Shown: in pieces, positions 44,299 through 52,339 of the stretch | Numbering within the stretch: position 1 is the first letter of the stretch | Layout: each line of letters begins with the position of its first letter | Source of the DNA: Desulfobacteraceae bacterium | GTDB lineage: Bacteria > Desulfobacterota > Desulfobacteria > Desulfobacterales > UBA5616 | Assembly (NCBI GenBank): GCA_013791935.1 | Contig: VMSV01000013.1 | Location: 1-58,048 of the forward strand | Direction: 5' to 3' | DNA length: 58,048 nt | Notes under the pieces: model-generated | Database searches by the model: none | What the model was told of the DNA's origin: nothing | The model's input: the letters and a program-made list of their open reading frames with translations, nothing else | Translations under genes and position numbers: made by a program

Positions 44299-44632
44299 GT
44301 TTTGCAATGGCCTTGGAGGCCCCTGCGTCAAGAGCAGCCGCAGCGCCTTGCAACAGCGCCAGATCCGTTCCGGACAGCTTCCGCATTTCGTTCATGGACA
44401 GCGGCCCGGGATGTTCGCCAATTCTCACGATCTGGCGGCAGAGCAGTTCCATATCCATCCGGGTAGGGCTGGATACCAGGATCGGGGCCGCATCCACTGT
44501 GTAAACGATTTTTTCAGCAGCGTCGCAGGCATCCAGCAGATCTCCGGCCGTGTACTCCTTGATTTCAGCCAGGGTATGTTTTTTGTCTCCAATGATCAGG
44601 CCGTCTTTCAGGTCTATGGTGGTCTGTGCCAT
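44264..44632 (-). CDS. Tail assembly chaperone (gpG-like)
   Basis: 122 residues: LIIGDKKHTLAEIKEYTAGD, then DAAPILVSSPTRMDMELLCR and SMNEMRKLSGTDLALLQGAA. Mu gp41-like phage tail assembly chaperone; it coats the tape measure protein before the tube polymerises. Ribosomes that do not shift stop at 44264; the rest produce the extended form. Confidence 0.85.
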   Translation of the reverse strand: MAQTTIDLKDGLIIGDKKHTLAEIKEYTAGDLLDACDAAEKIVYTVDAAPILVSSPTRMDMELLCRQIVRIGEHPGPLSMNEMRKLSGTDLALLQGAAAALDAGASKAIAKRGRHGGSQGSD

Positions 44633-44633
44633 A

Positions 44634-44993
44634 TTACTTCATCTCCTGTGCCGGGGGTCCGTCAATGGCCAGCTTGGCCCCGCCGTTGTTTCCTCCGGTG
44701 ATGACCGGGGGCTCGGCCACCCAGGCATGGTTCACCACCCACATCTGGCCGGTATCACTCTCAAATGTAGCCGTGAAATCATCGGCCCTGCGAAGGGCAT
44801 CCGCTGAAAAATTCGCGTCCACCACCATGTCGCAGTCAATATGGCTGTTCTTGTTCGTCTCGGAATAAAAACCTGGCTGGTCGCAGTCCACGGGTGTTCT
44901 TACCGGCCCACCTGGATCTAACGACGCGCCCGGCTTGCTGCGCATCAATACGCCGTCCATTTTTATCTTTACTACCCCTATGGATTTCGCCAT
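44634..44993 (-). CDS. Tail tube protein (Mu gpM-like)
   Basis: 119 residues from the ATG at 44993 (AAAAAGGAGAAC upstream). GVVKIKMDGVLMRSKPGASL and FTATFESDTGQMWVVNHAW are the beta-sheet tube fold of Mu-like contractile tails. Sits 88 bp after the sheath gene; the gap holds two palindromes. Confidence 0.88.
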   Translation of the reverse strand: MAKSIGVVKIKMDGVLMRSKPGASLDPGGPVRTPVDCDQPGFYSETNKNSHIDCDMVVDANFSADALRRADDFTATFESDTGQMWVVNHAWVAEPPVITGGNNGGAKLAIDGPPAQEMK

Positions 44994-45010
44994 TTTGTTC
45001 TCCTTTTTAC

Positions 45011-45035
45011 GGGCGGGCATAAAACCCGCCCCTAC
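45011..45035. repeat. GC palindrome in sheath-tube gap
   Basis: GGGCGGGCATAAAACCCGCC; the same stem in other orientation lies at 47862-47886. A third related one is at 13259. On the minus strand it stands shortly before the tube RBS. Confidence 0.6.
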
Positions 45036-45081
45036 AGGTGTTTATGATTTGGCAGGAACACCCCTTACGGGTGCCCGTCCA

Positions 45082-46554
45082 TTACAGCCGGAACTGAATC
45101 TGAGCCGCAAAAATCATAAACTGATTCACCAGATCAGGCGGAACCAGAACGTCCACCCGGTCCCGGTCGCTCGCATTGCGTTCCACCACCAGCTCTTCCC
45201 GGAACTGATCCAGGTTCTCAACCAAACCTGCTTCTACCCATTCACTGGCCAGAGCCACGATCTCCGCTTTAATGGTTTTAGGCGTAGCAATGGCCTGGCC
45301 CGGGCCATAATCCACACCGTCATCCGCCAGTTTATGGCGAGGAAATTTTTGGGTGACCCTGGTCCGCAGACTATAGCGCAGATACTCAATGGTGCAGGGA
45401 GTATTGATGTTCAGGTAACTCGCATCCGGCAAACCATAAGTGTTTTCCTGATACATGGTGATCAGGCGGTTAATGCGGATCACGCCTCCTGCATCCACTT
45501 CCCAGGTGCTCATGCCGTCGTTTAACAGCAGGTTTAACTCATCCAGCATCCAGCGGCTGGTCTCAGGCGGAGGCATTAACCCGGTCAACGGCAAGGATTG
45601 AAAAGGCCGGGCCGGATCAAGGGCAACACTGGCCGTGGCCTGGGCGGCGGTGGCTGCGGCCCAGATCCAGGTCGGGTTCGGGTTCTGTCCCGAAGGCATG
45701 CAGCACACCAGGGGGCTGTTCCGGCCATCTCCAAACGTCACGGAGTTTGCGTGGGTAGCCCGGTAGGAGCAATAGGCCAGCCCGCCGATCTGCCGGACCC
45801 CGCCCCAGCGGTCCAGAAGCTCGGCTTCCAGGGCCGCCATGTTGGCGCTGTCGGTATAGGGAGTCACCATGCCCTGGAACCAGTTGTCGCCCATTGCGGT
45901 GATGGCGTCGGCCATATCGGGATTCCCGGAACCGGCCACCACGCTGCCCACCTGGGACAACGTTGCGGCAAGTCCTGCCGGGGTGGCGTCGTCGGAATAG
46001 TAATTGAACCGCAGGTCAATGTCGTTCCCGCAAACCCCCTTGTGCCGTGCCGTAAACGTCACCGTGGCCGTATCTGCCGTGGCCGTGACCGCAAGGGTGG
46101 TGTCCGCCGTCACCGCAGCCGCCAGGGCCGTTGCTGCCTGGGATGCGGTCATGCCCGAGGGCACCGCAAAACGCACCCGGTCCCCGCCGATATAGATGGC
46201 AAAGGTCCCGGCCGCAGTAGCCGTGCCGGAAAACAAACAGGTGCCCGTGGCCGCAACCCCTGCCACCGCATCCGCCAGGGCAATGGCCCAAACATCGCAG
46301 GACCGGTTGATGGACTTGTACATCTGAATCATCCGGGCCAGCATGGCTCCGGGACCGAAAAGCGCGATGGCCGCATCTGCCGTGGCCACCCGGTAAAGGG
46401 TGTTCACCGCCGCCGTTCCAGCGGAAACCTTCTGGCCCACAAATAAAACCTTGTAGGGCATGGCCGGGGTTCCTGCCACCGCCCGGGTGTTGTCAAACTC
46501 CACATACGCCAGGGGCACCCGGATATTGCCGGGAATACTGTTAAACGATATCAT
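45082..46554 (-). CDS. Tail sheath protein (Mu gpL-like)
   Basis: 490 residues. Start SFNSIPGNIRVPLAYVEFDN is the Mu L N-terminal arm; QKVSAGTAAVNTLYRVATAD, YCSYRATHANSVTFGDGRNS and the C-terminal LVPPDLVNQFMIFAAQIQF are typical. Forms the contractile sheath around the tube. Confidence 0.93.
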   Translation of the reverse strand: MISFNSIPGNIRVPLAYVEFDNTRAVAGTPAMPYKVLFVGQKVSAGTAAVNTLYRVATADAAIALFGPGAMLARMIQMYKSINRSCDVWAIALADAVAGVAATGTCLFSGTATAAGTFAIYIGGDRVRFAVPSGMTASQAATALAAAVTADTTLAVTATADTATVTFTARHKGVCGNDIDLRFNYYSDDATPAGLAATLSQVGSVVAGSGNPDMADAITAMGDNWFQGMVTPYTDSANMAALEAELLDRWGGVRQIGGLAYCSYRATHANSVTFGDGRNSPLVCCMPSGQNPNPTWIWAAATAAQATASVALDPARPFQSLPLTGLMPPPETSRWMLDELNLLLNDGMSTWEVDAGGVIRINRLITMYQENTYGLPDASYLNINTPCTIEYLRYSLRTRVTQKFPRHKLADDGVDYGPGQAIATPKTIKAEIVALASEWVEAGLVENLDQFREELVVERNASDRDRVDVLVPPDLVNQFMIFAAQIQFRL

Positions 46555-46736
46555 GTTTCTTCTCCTTTTTTCCGGGCAGGCACGAGGCCAGCGCCACCAG
46601 TGACATCACCGTCTGTGATTCGTCTCCGCCAGTACGTGGTGTCCGGCTTTTCCTCACCCTCTGTTGCCAAAGGCTTTCCCGTGACCGGGTCTTTCACCAG
46701 CACGCCGGGTTTGGGTTTTAAAAATAGGGTTTTCAT
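46551..46736 (-). CDS. DUF2635 family protein (Mu gp38)
   Basis: 61 residues from ATG 46736 (GAGGAGAAAAGCC upstream): LFLKPKPGVLVKDPVTGKPL then TTYWRRRITDGDV. Small conserved protein directly before the sheath in Mu-like phages; function unknown. Stop overlaps the sheath start by 4 nt. Confidence 0.85.
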   Translation of the reverse strand: MKTLFLKPKPGVLVKDPVTGKPLATEGEEKPDTTYWRRRITDGDVTGGAGLVPARKKGEET

Positions 46737-46794
46737 GGCTTTTCTCCTCTTTTGCCCTTTCTGTTCACGGTTCACTGTTCACGGTTCACCGCCC

Positions 46795-47349
46795 TTAAAG
46801 CACCGACCCCCCGGCCAGTTCAATGGTATCCGTCGGCGCGGGCTTATCCTCTGCCTCGGGATTCACATCCCAATCCACCACCACCCGCAGCAGATCATCC
46901 AGGGTGGAAGCATCCATCCCTTCAGGCGTCCACGCCTGCCGCCAGGTCACGGCCCACAGGGCAATCAGTCGATTGTCCAGGGCTCCGGAGTACAGATTGT
47001 CCGCCGTAATGTTTACGGGACTTTCCAGGTCGTCTCTTCCCCACACGTTTCCAGCCACCAGTCCGGCCACCAAAACGGCAGCGGTCATGGCGGTTTCATC
47101 CCTGGGCGCACCCGCCCGGTCCTGGGCCAGAATGTAGGCTGCCCATGAAAGCGTGTACTCCACGCCCATGTCTGTGCGGGCAATAGCGGGAATCCCCATG
47201 CACCCCACCCGGATGGCGGTCGGGGTGTTCACCAGGATGGTTTTGACATCGGACTCGGTGAGCACGCCCGGATGGGCTTTCACCGCGTCTCCCAACCCGG
47301 ACGATGCCAGGGCGCTTACAATTGCAGTTCGGATATCCGGTAGGGTCAT
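46795..47349 (-). CDS. Mu gp37-like protein (DUF1834)
   Basis: 184 residues: TAIVSALASSGLGDAVKAHP then ADNLYSGALDNRLIALWAVT and AWTPEGMDASTLDDLLRVVV. Tail/neck terminator position between gp36 and DUF2635. A short direct repeat (CTGTTCACGGTTCA) lies in the gap downstream. Confidence 0.85.
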   Translation of the reverse strand: MTLPDIRTAIVSALASSGLGDAVKAHPGVLTESDVKTILVNTPTAIRVGCMGIPAIARTDMGVEYTLSWAAYILAQDRAGAPRDETAMTAAVLVAGLVAGNVWGRDDLESPVNITADNLYSGALDNRLIALWAVTWRQAWTPEGMDASTLDDLLRVVVDWDVNPEAEDKPAPTDTIELAGGSVL

Positions 47350-47394
47350 TTTTTATGCCCTTGTTTCAAATCTCAAATTTCAAATTTGAAATCA

Positions 47395-47847
47395 TCAGTA
47401 ATTGTCCAGGGAACCGGAAGAGCCCTCCGAGGCCCGGCCCCTGCTGAAAATGCGGTCGGACTTCTTGGTGGAAACCACCGCCCCGGAACCTGCCTTGGAA
47501 TCCGGCTCCGGAACATCCAGGCTTCTCAACCCCCTGGCGAATTTATCCAGCATATCCCTGGCTTGCCCGCACCGGGCCTTGCGCTCTTCCGGCATCACGG
47601 CCAGCCTGCGGCCATAGAGGTTGCAGATGGCCAGATCCACGGACAATTTGCGAACCAGGGCCGGGGTGTCGGCAAAAGGCAACGTGTACCGCACGGCCAG
47701 GGCCGAATCGATCTCCTCATCCGCATCCGCGATGCACCGCGTGACAATGGCGTCATCCACCGCGCCGATTGCATCGTCATCCGTCAGCAGGATGAGGGTT
47801 TCCTCGTCCAACTGAAGTAAAATGTCATCTTGTGTGCAGTAGGGCAT
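47395..47847 (-). CDS. Mu gp36-like head-tail connector (DUF1320)
   Basis: 150 residues: PYCTQDDILLQLDEETLILL, then IDSALAVRYTLPFADTPALV and CNLYGRRL, the DUF1320 helix bundle typical of neck adaptor proteins. The gap to gp37 contains the repeat CAAATCTCAAATTTCAAATTTG. Confidence 0.87.
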   Translation of the reverse strand: MPYCTQDDILLQLDEETLILLTDDDAIGAVDDAIVTRCIADADEEIDSALAVRYTLPFADTPALVRKLSVDLAICNLYGRRLAVMPEERKARCGQARDMLDKFARGLRSLDVPEPDSKAGSGAVVSTKKSDRIFSRGRASEGSSGSLDNY

Positions 47848-47861
47848 GTGATTCCCTTTAC

Positions 47862-47886
47862 AGGGGCGGGTTTTATGCCCGCCCCT
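47862..47886. repeat. GC palindrome in capsid-gp36 gap
   Basis: AGGGGCGGGTTTTATGCCCGC; inverted equivalent of the 45011 palindrome. Confidence 0.6.
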
Positions 47887-47895
47887 CCTATCCGG

Positions 47896-48885
47896 TTACG
47901 TCAGAATCGTATCCGTCCAGAGAAAGCCAAGATCCGACCCGGTCTGCACGATGTCGGTTTTTTCAGCCACCTCATACACATCCTGGTGTTCTGCGCTCTC
48001 CCGCCAGGTGGTGACCCTGCGTACGGCCCCGCCTTCTTTGGTTTTGTATTTGGTCCTGGCCTGGTACCCGGCAGAGGGTGTTTTTCGGCCGGGCCTGTAA
48101 GGCCGGTAGAAAAGAAACGCGGAGCCTTTGCCTGGGTTTTTCTCCCACACGTTCACTGCCGTAAAGTCCGTTCCGGCCTTGGTTTCCTTGGCGGATGAAT
48201 AAATCGCCTCTCCCAGAAGGACTTCATCCAGATCAAAAATGGCCGCGATCATATGGGCGGTCAGTACGCCCCGCTCGGTGTATTTGATTCGGTCCAACAG
48301 GGTGTCCAATTGCTTGACTTTGTTGTAGGTGCCAAAATCCAGAATCAGGACGTTCGGACGAAGCCCGGTGTTGCTCCGGATGGTTTCAATCCGGGTGGTG
48401 ATGTCCGTGATCAGGGTGTTGGTCGTGTCGTTGGGTGCCCACAAGCCTGCAGCATCCTCTCCTGCGACTCCGGACCAGGTGCCATCCAGAACCAGGGAGG
48501 CAATCCGGCGTTCCTTTTTCAGGTCAATTTTGTCCGAGGCAAATTCGATGGCGTCCTGGTCGGGTTCCAGCGGAGGGGCATTGGACTCGGTCGCGGCGTC
48601 ACGATCCTCATCGGTGACCTCCTTGGCAAAGGCGTACTCTTTGGTGGAGATGTCCAGCATGTCCACCGGAAACCCGCCCCGCTTGGCCCTGGTACCGGGA
48701 GCGCGCACGTCCGCTTCATCCCGGAACCAGGCTCCCTTGAGATATCTTGCAATTTTGGCTTCCTTGGAAACCCCGTCCAGAATCGGGAAGACCCGGTCTC
48801 CGATGTAACTTTTGTTTCGATAGGCAATGCTCGCGTCTTTTAAAGGCCCTGCAACGAGCAACGATTCCACATTCGGCTGTGCCAT
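47896..48885 (-). CDS. Major capsid protein
   Basis: 329 residues; HK97-fold-like capsid protein by position (between DUF2190 and gp36) and by segments IAYRNKSYIGDRVFPILDGV, YAFAKEVTDEDRDAATESNA and RPNVLILDFGTYNKVKQLDT, shared with capsid proteins of many tailed phages. It is not visibly similar to Mu gpT over its length. RBS AGGAGG. Confidence 0.85.
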   Translation of the reverse strand: MAQPNVESLLVAGPLKDASIAYRNKSYIGDRVFPILDGVSKEAKIARYLKGAWFRDEADVRAPGTRAKRGGFPVDMLDISTKEYAFAKEVTDEDRDAATESNAPPLEPDQDAIEFASDKIDLKKERRIASLVLDGTWSGVAGEDAAGLWAPNDTTNTLITDITTRIETIRSNTGLRPNVLILDFGTYNKVKQLDTLLDRIKYTERGVLTAHMIAAIFDLDEVLLGEAIYSSAKETKAGTDFTAVNVWEKNPGKGSAFLFYRPYRPGRKTPSAGYQARTKYKTKEGGAVRRVTTWRESAEHQDVYEVAEKTDIVQTGSDLGFLWTDTILT

Positions 48886-48915
48886 ATTCCAATCCTCCTC
48901 TTGTTTAGAAGTATT

Positions 48916-49314
48916 TTACGCTTTTACGGTCAGGGGCGTCAGTAACATCGAGCCCAGCTCATCCTCGGCCCCGCCTTCCAGCAGCACGCCCACGGGGTAT
49001 TGCGTGGCCACGGCCGCAACGGCTTTTCCGGCATCGGTGGCAGAAACGTATTCCATCCCTGCAATCACCCCGATGCCAAGGGTTGCGCCCAGTTGAATTT
49101 TGCTGATGCCTCCGCAGCCGATGGGCCGAACCGCAGCCGCCTTGCCTGCAGCGTTGGGCGTGTTTTGGAGCACTCCCAGGGGAATTTCCGTGGCGGCGTT
49201 GGGCCGTCGCACCCTGGCCGAACTTGCGTCCAGGACCACGATCCGGTACTGATCATTGCTGAGGTCTTCATCAGCGGGAAGGGTTATGTCCAATACTGCA
49301 TTTTCAGTTGTCAT
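48916..49314 (-). CDS. Capsid decoration protein (DUF2190-like)
   Basis: 132 residues rich in G, A, V: ATEIPLGVLQNTPNAAGKAA, then ATLGIGVIAGMEYVSATDAG and AVATQYPVGVLLEGG. This beta-barrel type (DUF2190/decoration) sits directly before the capsid gene in many transposable phages and stabilises the head. Confidence 0.8.
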   Translation of the reverse strand: MTTENAVLDITLPADEDLSNDQYRIVVLDASSARVRRPNAATEIPLGVLQNTPNAAGKAAAVRPIGCGGISKIQLGATLGIGVIAGMEYVSATDAGKAVAAVATQYPVGVLLEGGAEDELGSMLLTPLTVKA

Positions 49315-49360
49315 TTTTCATTGTCTCCTTGGGTTGAAGTCATGCCGGACAGGCCCGGAA

Positions 49361-49990
49361 TCAATGGGCGGTTGAAAATTCCCGGCGGTATTCCGCAGCA
49401 AGCTCCGGGTGCTGCTTCTGGACCTCGGCAAACGCAGCGCCATAGGTCAGGGTTTTGTCTTCCTTGAGCCTTGCGTTCACCAGCGCCGTGAGCTTGTCTG
49501 CTGCAGCCCCGGTCTTCATGTCGGTTTCCCGAGTGGCCACTTCGGAAAAATTCACCAGTTTGGGCAAGGTTCCCAGAAAATCACAGAACCAGTCCAGGCC
49601 GGTTTTCTTCTCCGAGCCTTCGGCAAAACTCACCACCGCTTCGCAATCCAGCCCGGCCATGAACTCCGCGATCCCGGCGTCCTTCCAGGCCGGAGCCAGG
49701 CTCCCCTGTTGGATGCCCGTGGCGATAAGGCCGTCAATGCGGGTTTTGGCCGAAGCTTTTTTCCGGCTCTTCTCGGCTTCGGCAAAGGATGCTGCCGCTT
49801 CGGCTTTGGCTTCCTCCTTGGCGGTTCTTGCGGCTTCAGCCTTGGCGGCTTCCAGGTCCGCTTCGGTGAAGCTGGCCGCTCCGCTTGCGGGTTTTTGTTT
49901 TCCGAACATGGGATCACCAAGATCCGTGTCCGGGTCGTCCTGGATCTTTTTCCAGAACTTGAACGCCTCCATAAAATCTTGAAATTTCAT
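49361..49990 (-). CDS. Nested scaffold protein (internal start of the protease gene)
   Basis: An ATG at 49990 in frame with the protease gene is preceded by GAGGAGGTTTCA, a stronger ribosome binding site than that of the full gene. It would yield a 209-residue helical, Ala/Lys/Glu-rich protein (MKFQDFMEAFKFWKKIQDDP). Nested scaffold starts are known in Mu (Z inside I) and lambda (Nu3 inside C). Confidence 0.65.
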   Translation of the reverse strand: MKFQDFMEAFKFWKKIQDDPDTDLGDPMFGKQKPASGAASFTEADLEAAKAEAARTAKEEAKAEAAASFAEAEKSRKKASAKTRIDGLIATGIQQGSLAPAWKDAGIAEFMAGLDCEAVVSFAEGSEKKTGLDWFCDFLGTLPKLVNFSEVATRETDMKTGAAADKLTALVNARLKEDKTLTYGAAFAEVQKQHPELAAEYRREFSTAH

Positions 49991-50464
49991 TGAAACCTCC
50001 TCAGTTAAAAAATCGAATATTACGGCATCCTCCCCATTGGAAAACGCCACATCAGCCAGACCCTTCACTGCCGGAGGCATGGCCCCCAGCCAGCCCACAT
50101 GGCGAAGCCGTCCGTCCGGATAAAAAGAGGCGGAGCGCTTCTTGTACAGGCCGTTTTTCACCATCTCCTCGAACTCCGGCACCACTTGCTTGAATTTAGC
50201 GTACAGCCGTTTTACTCCTTCCACGGTTTCTACCTTGACCGATTCCACCCACCCGAAGGCCGGGGCGTCGTCCTTGGGATGGCCCAGCACTGCCGGAGGC
50301 TCATGGTAGGACGGGTCGAATTTTGCCACCGCCGCATCAATCAAGGCGTCCCCGTCGTGTTCCATGCCATGGCTGTCGGTCTGCAGACCTCCGGAAAAGA
50401 TTTCCACCCAGTCGGAAAAGCCGGGTTTCACATTTGAAATTTGAGATTTGAAATTTTTTATCAT
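49361..50464 (-). CDS. Prohead protease-scaffold (Mu gpI-like)
   Basis: 367 residues: WVEIFSGGLQTDSHGMEHDG then SYHEPPAVLGHPKDDAPAFG and YKKRSASFYPDGRLRHVGWL, with conserved His and Ser residues of this serine-protease type. The C-terminal half is the helical scaffold (see nested start at 49990). The first about 14 residues (MIKNFKSQISNVKPG) are encoded by a host-type repeat also found at 47370, so the true N-terminus may have been acquired recently. Confidence 0.85.
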   Translation of the reverse strand: MIKNFKSQISNVKPGFSDWVEIFSGGLQTDSHGMEHDGDALIDAAVAKFDPSYHEPPAVLGHPKDDAPAFGWVESVKVETVEGVKRLYAKFKQVVPEFEEMVKNGLYKKRSASFYPDGRLRHVGWLGAMPPAVKGLADVAFSNGEDAVIFDFLTEEVSMKFQDFMEAFKFWKKIQDDPDTDLGDPMFGKQKPASGAASFTEADLEAAKAEAARTAKEEAKAEAAASFAEAEKSRKKASAKTRIDGLIATGIQQGSLAPAWKDAGIAEFMAGLDCEAVVSFAEGSEKKTGLDWFCDFLGTLPKLVNFSEVATRETDMKTGAAADKLTALVNARLKEDKTLTYGAAFAEVQKQHPELAAEYRREFSTAH

Positions 50465-50970
50465 CGCCTCAATCCCTCCAAAAAAAACGCCTCCAGGGCC
50501 GCCTTGATTTCCGTTTCATCCTCATGCTGGATCATCAGAAACGGCCGGGCCGGAATATCCCCCCAGGGCAGCGCTGCCGTCCGTTTGTGTGCCACTACCG
50601 GCCTGCCTTTACGCTCATGAGCTTTTACGGCAAAGGTCACGGTTCCGAAGCTGCCCTTTTTGGCCCCGAACTGCTGGACCCCGGCATAGACCACGTTGGT
50701 TCCCACGGTGACGCTGTCCGTCCCCACGGAAACACTGAACGACCGTTTGAGCCTTGCTGTGTCGGACAGGGTTTGGCCCCCGGACTCCTTCACCCGGTTG
50801 GATTGGGGCCATTTGGGGCGTCCGCCTGCTGCGAAATTTCGCTCCACCGAGGAGCGCACAATTTCCCCGATCTCCTGCAGAACCGGCGTTAAATCGTCGA
50901 ACCGCTTCAGCATGTCGGACAGTTTTGCGATGGCTTCCTGGTCGTTGATTTTGATGGAAACGCCGCTCAT
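50461..50970 (-). CDS. Mu gpG-like virion morphogenesis protein
   Basis: 169 residues: SIKINDQEAIAKLSDMLKRF, RSSVERNFAAGGRPKWPQSN, and IPARPFLMIQHEDETEI, the phage_tail_S / gpG pattern. Acts in tail completion or head-tail joining. Four-base overlaps on both sides show tight coupling. Confidence 0.88.
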   Translation of the reverse strand: MSGVSIKINDQEAIAKLSDMLKRFDDLTPVLQEIGEIVRSSVERNFAAGGRPKWPQSNRVKESGGQTLSDTARLKRSFSVSVGTDSVTVGTNVVYAGVQQFGAKKGSFGTVTFAVKAHERKGRPVVAHKRTAALPWGDIPARPFLMIQHEDETEIKAALEAFFLEGLRR

Positions 50971-51107
50971 GCTTGATTTGTCCCTTCAGGAGTGATAAAT
51001 ACGTTTCTCAGCCTGCAAAGGACGCCCATGTCAAGGGGGGCCACCCCGCCTAAAGGGCATGGTCGTGTGGGTTTGTGAGCCAAACCAGCCTTTACTTTTT
51101 CGGCCAT
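50967..51107 (-). CDS. Small phage protein (46 residues)
   Basis: MAEKVKAGLAHKPTRPCPLG then GVAPLDMGVLCRLRNVFITP. Starts inside the end of the minor head gene (16-nt overlap) behind GGAGGGGG, and overlaps the gpG start by 4 nt (ATGA). Operon packing supports translation; no function recognised. Confidence 0.5.
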   Translation of the reverse strand: MAEKVKAGLAHKPTRPCPLGGVAPLDMGVLCRLRNVFITPEGTNQA

Positions 51108-52339
51108 AACAAAATCCCCCTCCGGTGTTTTTCCACATACCGTAAATCCCAATCCTCCCGCCGTTTGGGTAAAAACTGAGTCACGCCCTGCCACACCCCG
51201 CCGGAGGATTCAAAAACAGCCAGCCCGCCAATACGCTTTTTGTCTTCCGTTTTCCAGAACCCCACATAACGACGGGTCAATCGGATTCCTCCACCGGCAT
51301 TCTTTTGGGGCAGCAGCCAGATTTCATAAGGCTCGGTGAGAAGATCTTCGATAATGCCGATGGATTCGCCATGCCCCGGCTTGTTGAACTTCCAGGTTTT
51401 TGCGGCTTTATCCGCCATCAAGGCCCGGAGGCTTAAAATCACGGGTTCACCGGCAGCATCGGTCACCCCTTTTTCTTCTCCGTATCTGGAGATGAATTCG
51501 CGTTGATAAAAATCATCCGTTTGCCCGGCAGGCAAAAGCATTCCGGCATCAAAGTCTGCAATATCGTCCGGGCGGACATTGGCCAGACTCCGCCTGCGAT
51601 AGTCCGGGGGTCCGGGAAGATCCGGCATATCCCGCCAGATTCCCGGTTTTACGGCACTGTCCACCACGCCGTCCCACACTGTTTTTCCCGGATGATAGGC
51701 AAACCCCGGATCAGGCATCAAGGTCCTGGCAGGCAGGCGTTTTCCGGTGTCCGGATCAACCGGTTCCACCAGGCTGTGGGTCGGGTCATCGGTTTCCACC
51801 AAAAGGCCGTCCCGCTCCACTTCCCGCCGGGAAAGGGTGACCACGCCGCACCGGCACCGGAACCCGTTGGGCGGGTACCAGGTGTCCCACACCGGATGAT
51901 CCGCCGGGAACACCCTGCCGTTCATGGCCAGATGAGCGGGCCGGGTCCGGCTGTCGTTCACCGCGCTGTACTGCCAAAAGGGCCGGGTCTTTTTCACGGC
52001 CTGCATTTCTTTATAGCGGCCCACGTTGTAAGCGGTCTGGATGTTGGTCCGGAAGATGTTGTCCACCCGCCAGGCGGCCTTGCCGGTCCATCCCCTGCGC
52101 TCAAAAATCTTTTCACAATCCTTCCTGAAGTCGGCAAAAGGAATCCCGTCATCCAAAGCCCGCTGAAGCGAAGTAAAAACCGTGGATAGCTCATCCCCCC
52201 TGGCCATGCCTGAAACCGCAAACGCTTTGAGTTTCGCTTCCTCCGAAAGCTTTGCATACTGGCCCGGAGACAGCATAACCTTGTCTTTCCAGAACTTTTG
52301 AGCCGCTTCCATCGGCAAGGGGGTCAGGGCCGGAATCAT
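51092..52339 (-). CDS. Minor head protein (Mu gpF-like) with C-terminal PBECR-type nuclease domain
   Basis: 415 residues. N-terminal half: Mu F / SPP1 gp7 domain with FRTNIQTAYNVGRYKEMQAV, DSRTRPAHLAMNGRVFPADH and WYPPNGFRCRCGVVTLSRRE. The last about 120 residues have ESIGIIEDLLTEPYEIWLLP, RRYVGFWKTEDKKRIGGLAV and VWQGVTQFLPKRREDWDLRY, resembling the PBECR2 domain (phage barnase-EndoU-ColE5/D-RelE-like RNase). Minor head proteins are injected or located inside the head in some phages, so a delivered RNase is possible, but activity is not shown. Confidence 0.85.
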   Translation of the reverse strand: MIPALTPLPMEAAQKFWKDKVMLSPGQYAKLSEEAKLKAFAVSGMARGDELSTVFTSLQRALDDGIPFADFRKDCEKIFERRGWTGKAAWRVDNIFRTNIQTAYNVGRYKEMQAVKKTRPFWQYSAVNDSRTRPAHLAMNGRVFPADHPVWDTWYPPNGFRCRCGVVTLSRREVERDGLLVETDDPTHSLVEPVDPDTGKRLPARTLMPDPGFAYHPGKTVWDGVVDSAVKPGIWRDMPDLPGPPDYRRRSLANVRPDDIADFDAGMLLPAGQTDDFYQREFISRYGEEKGVTDAAGEPVILSLRALMADKAAKTWKFNKPGHGESIGIIEDLLTEPYEIWLLPQKNAGGGIRLTRRYVGFWKTEDKKRIGGLAVFESSGGVWQGVTQFLPKRREDWDLRYVEKHRRGILLWPKK

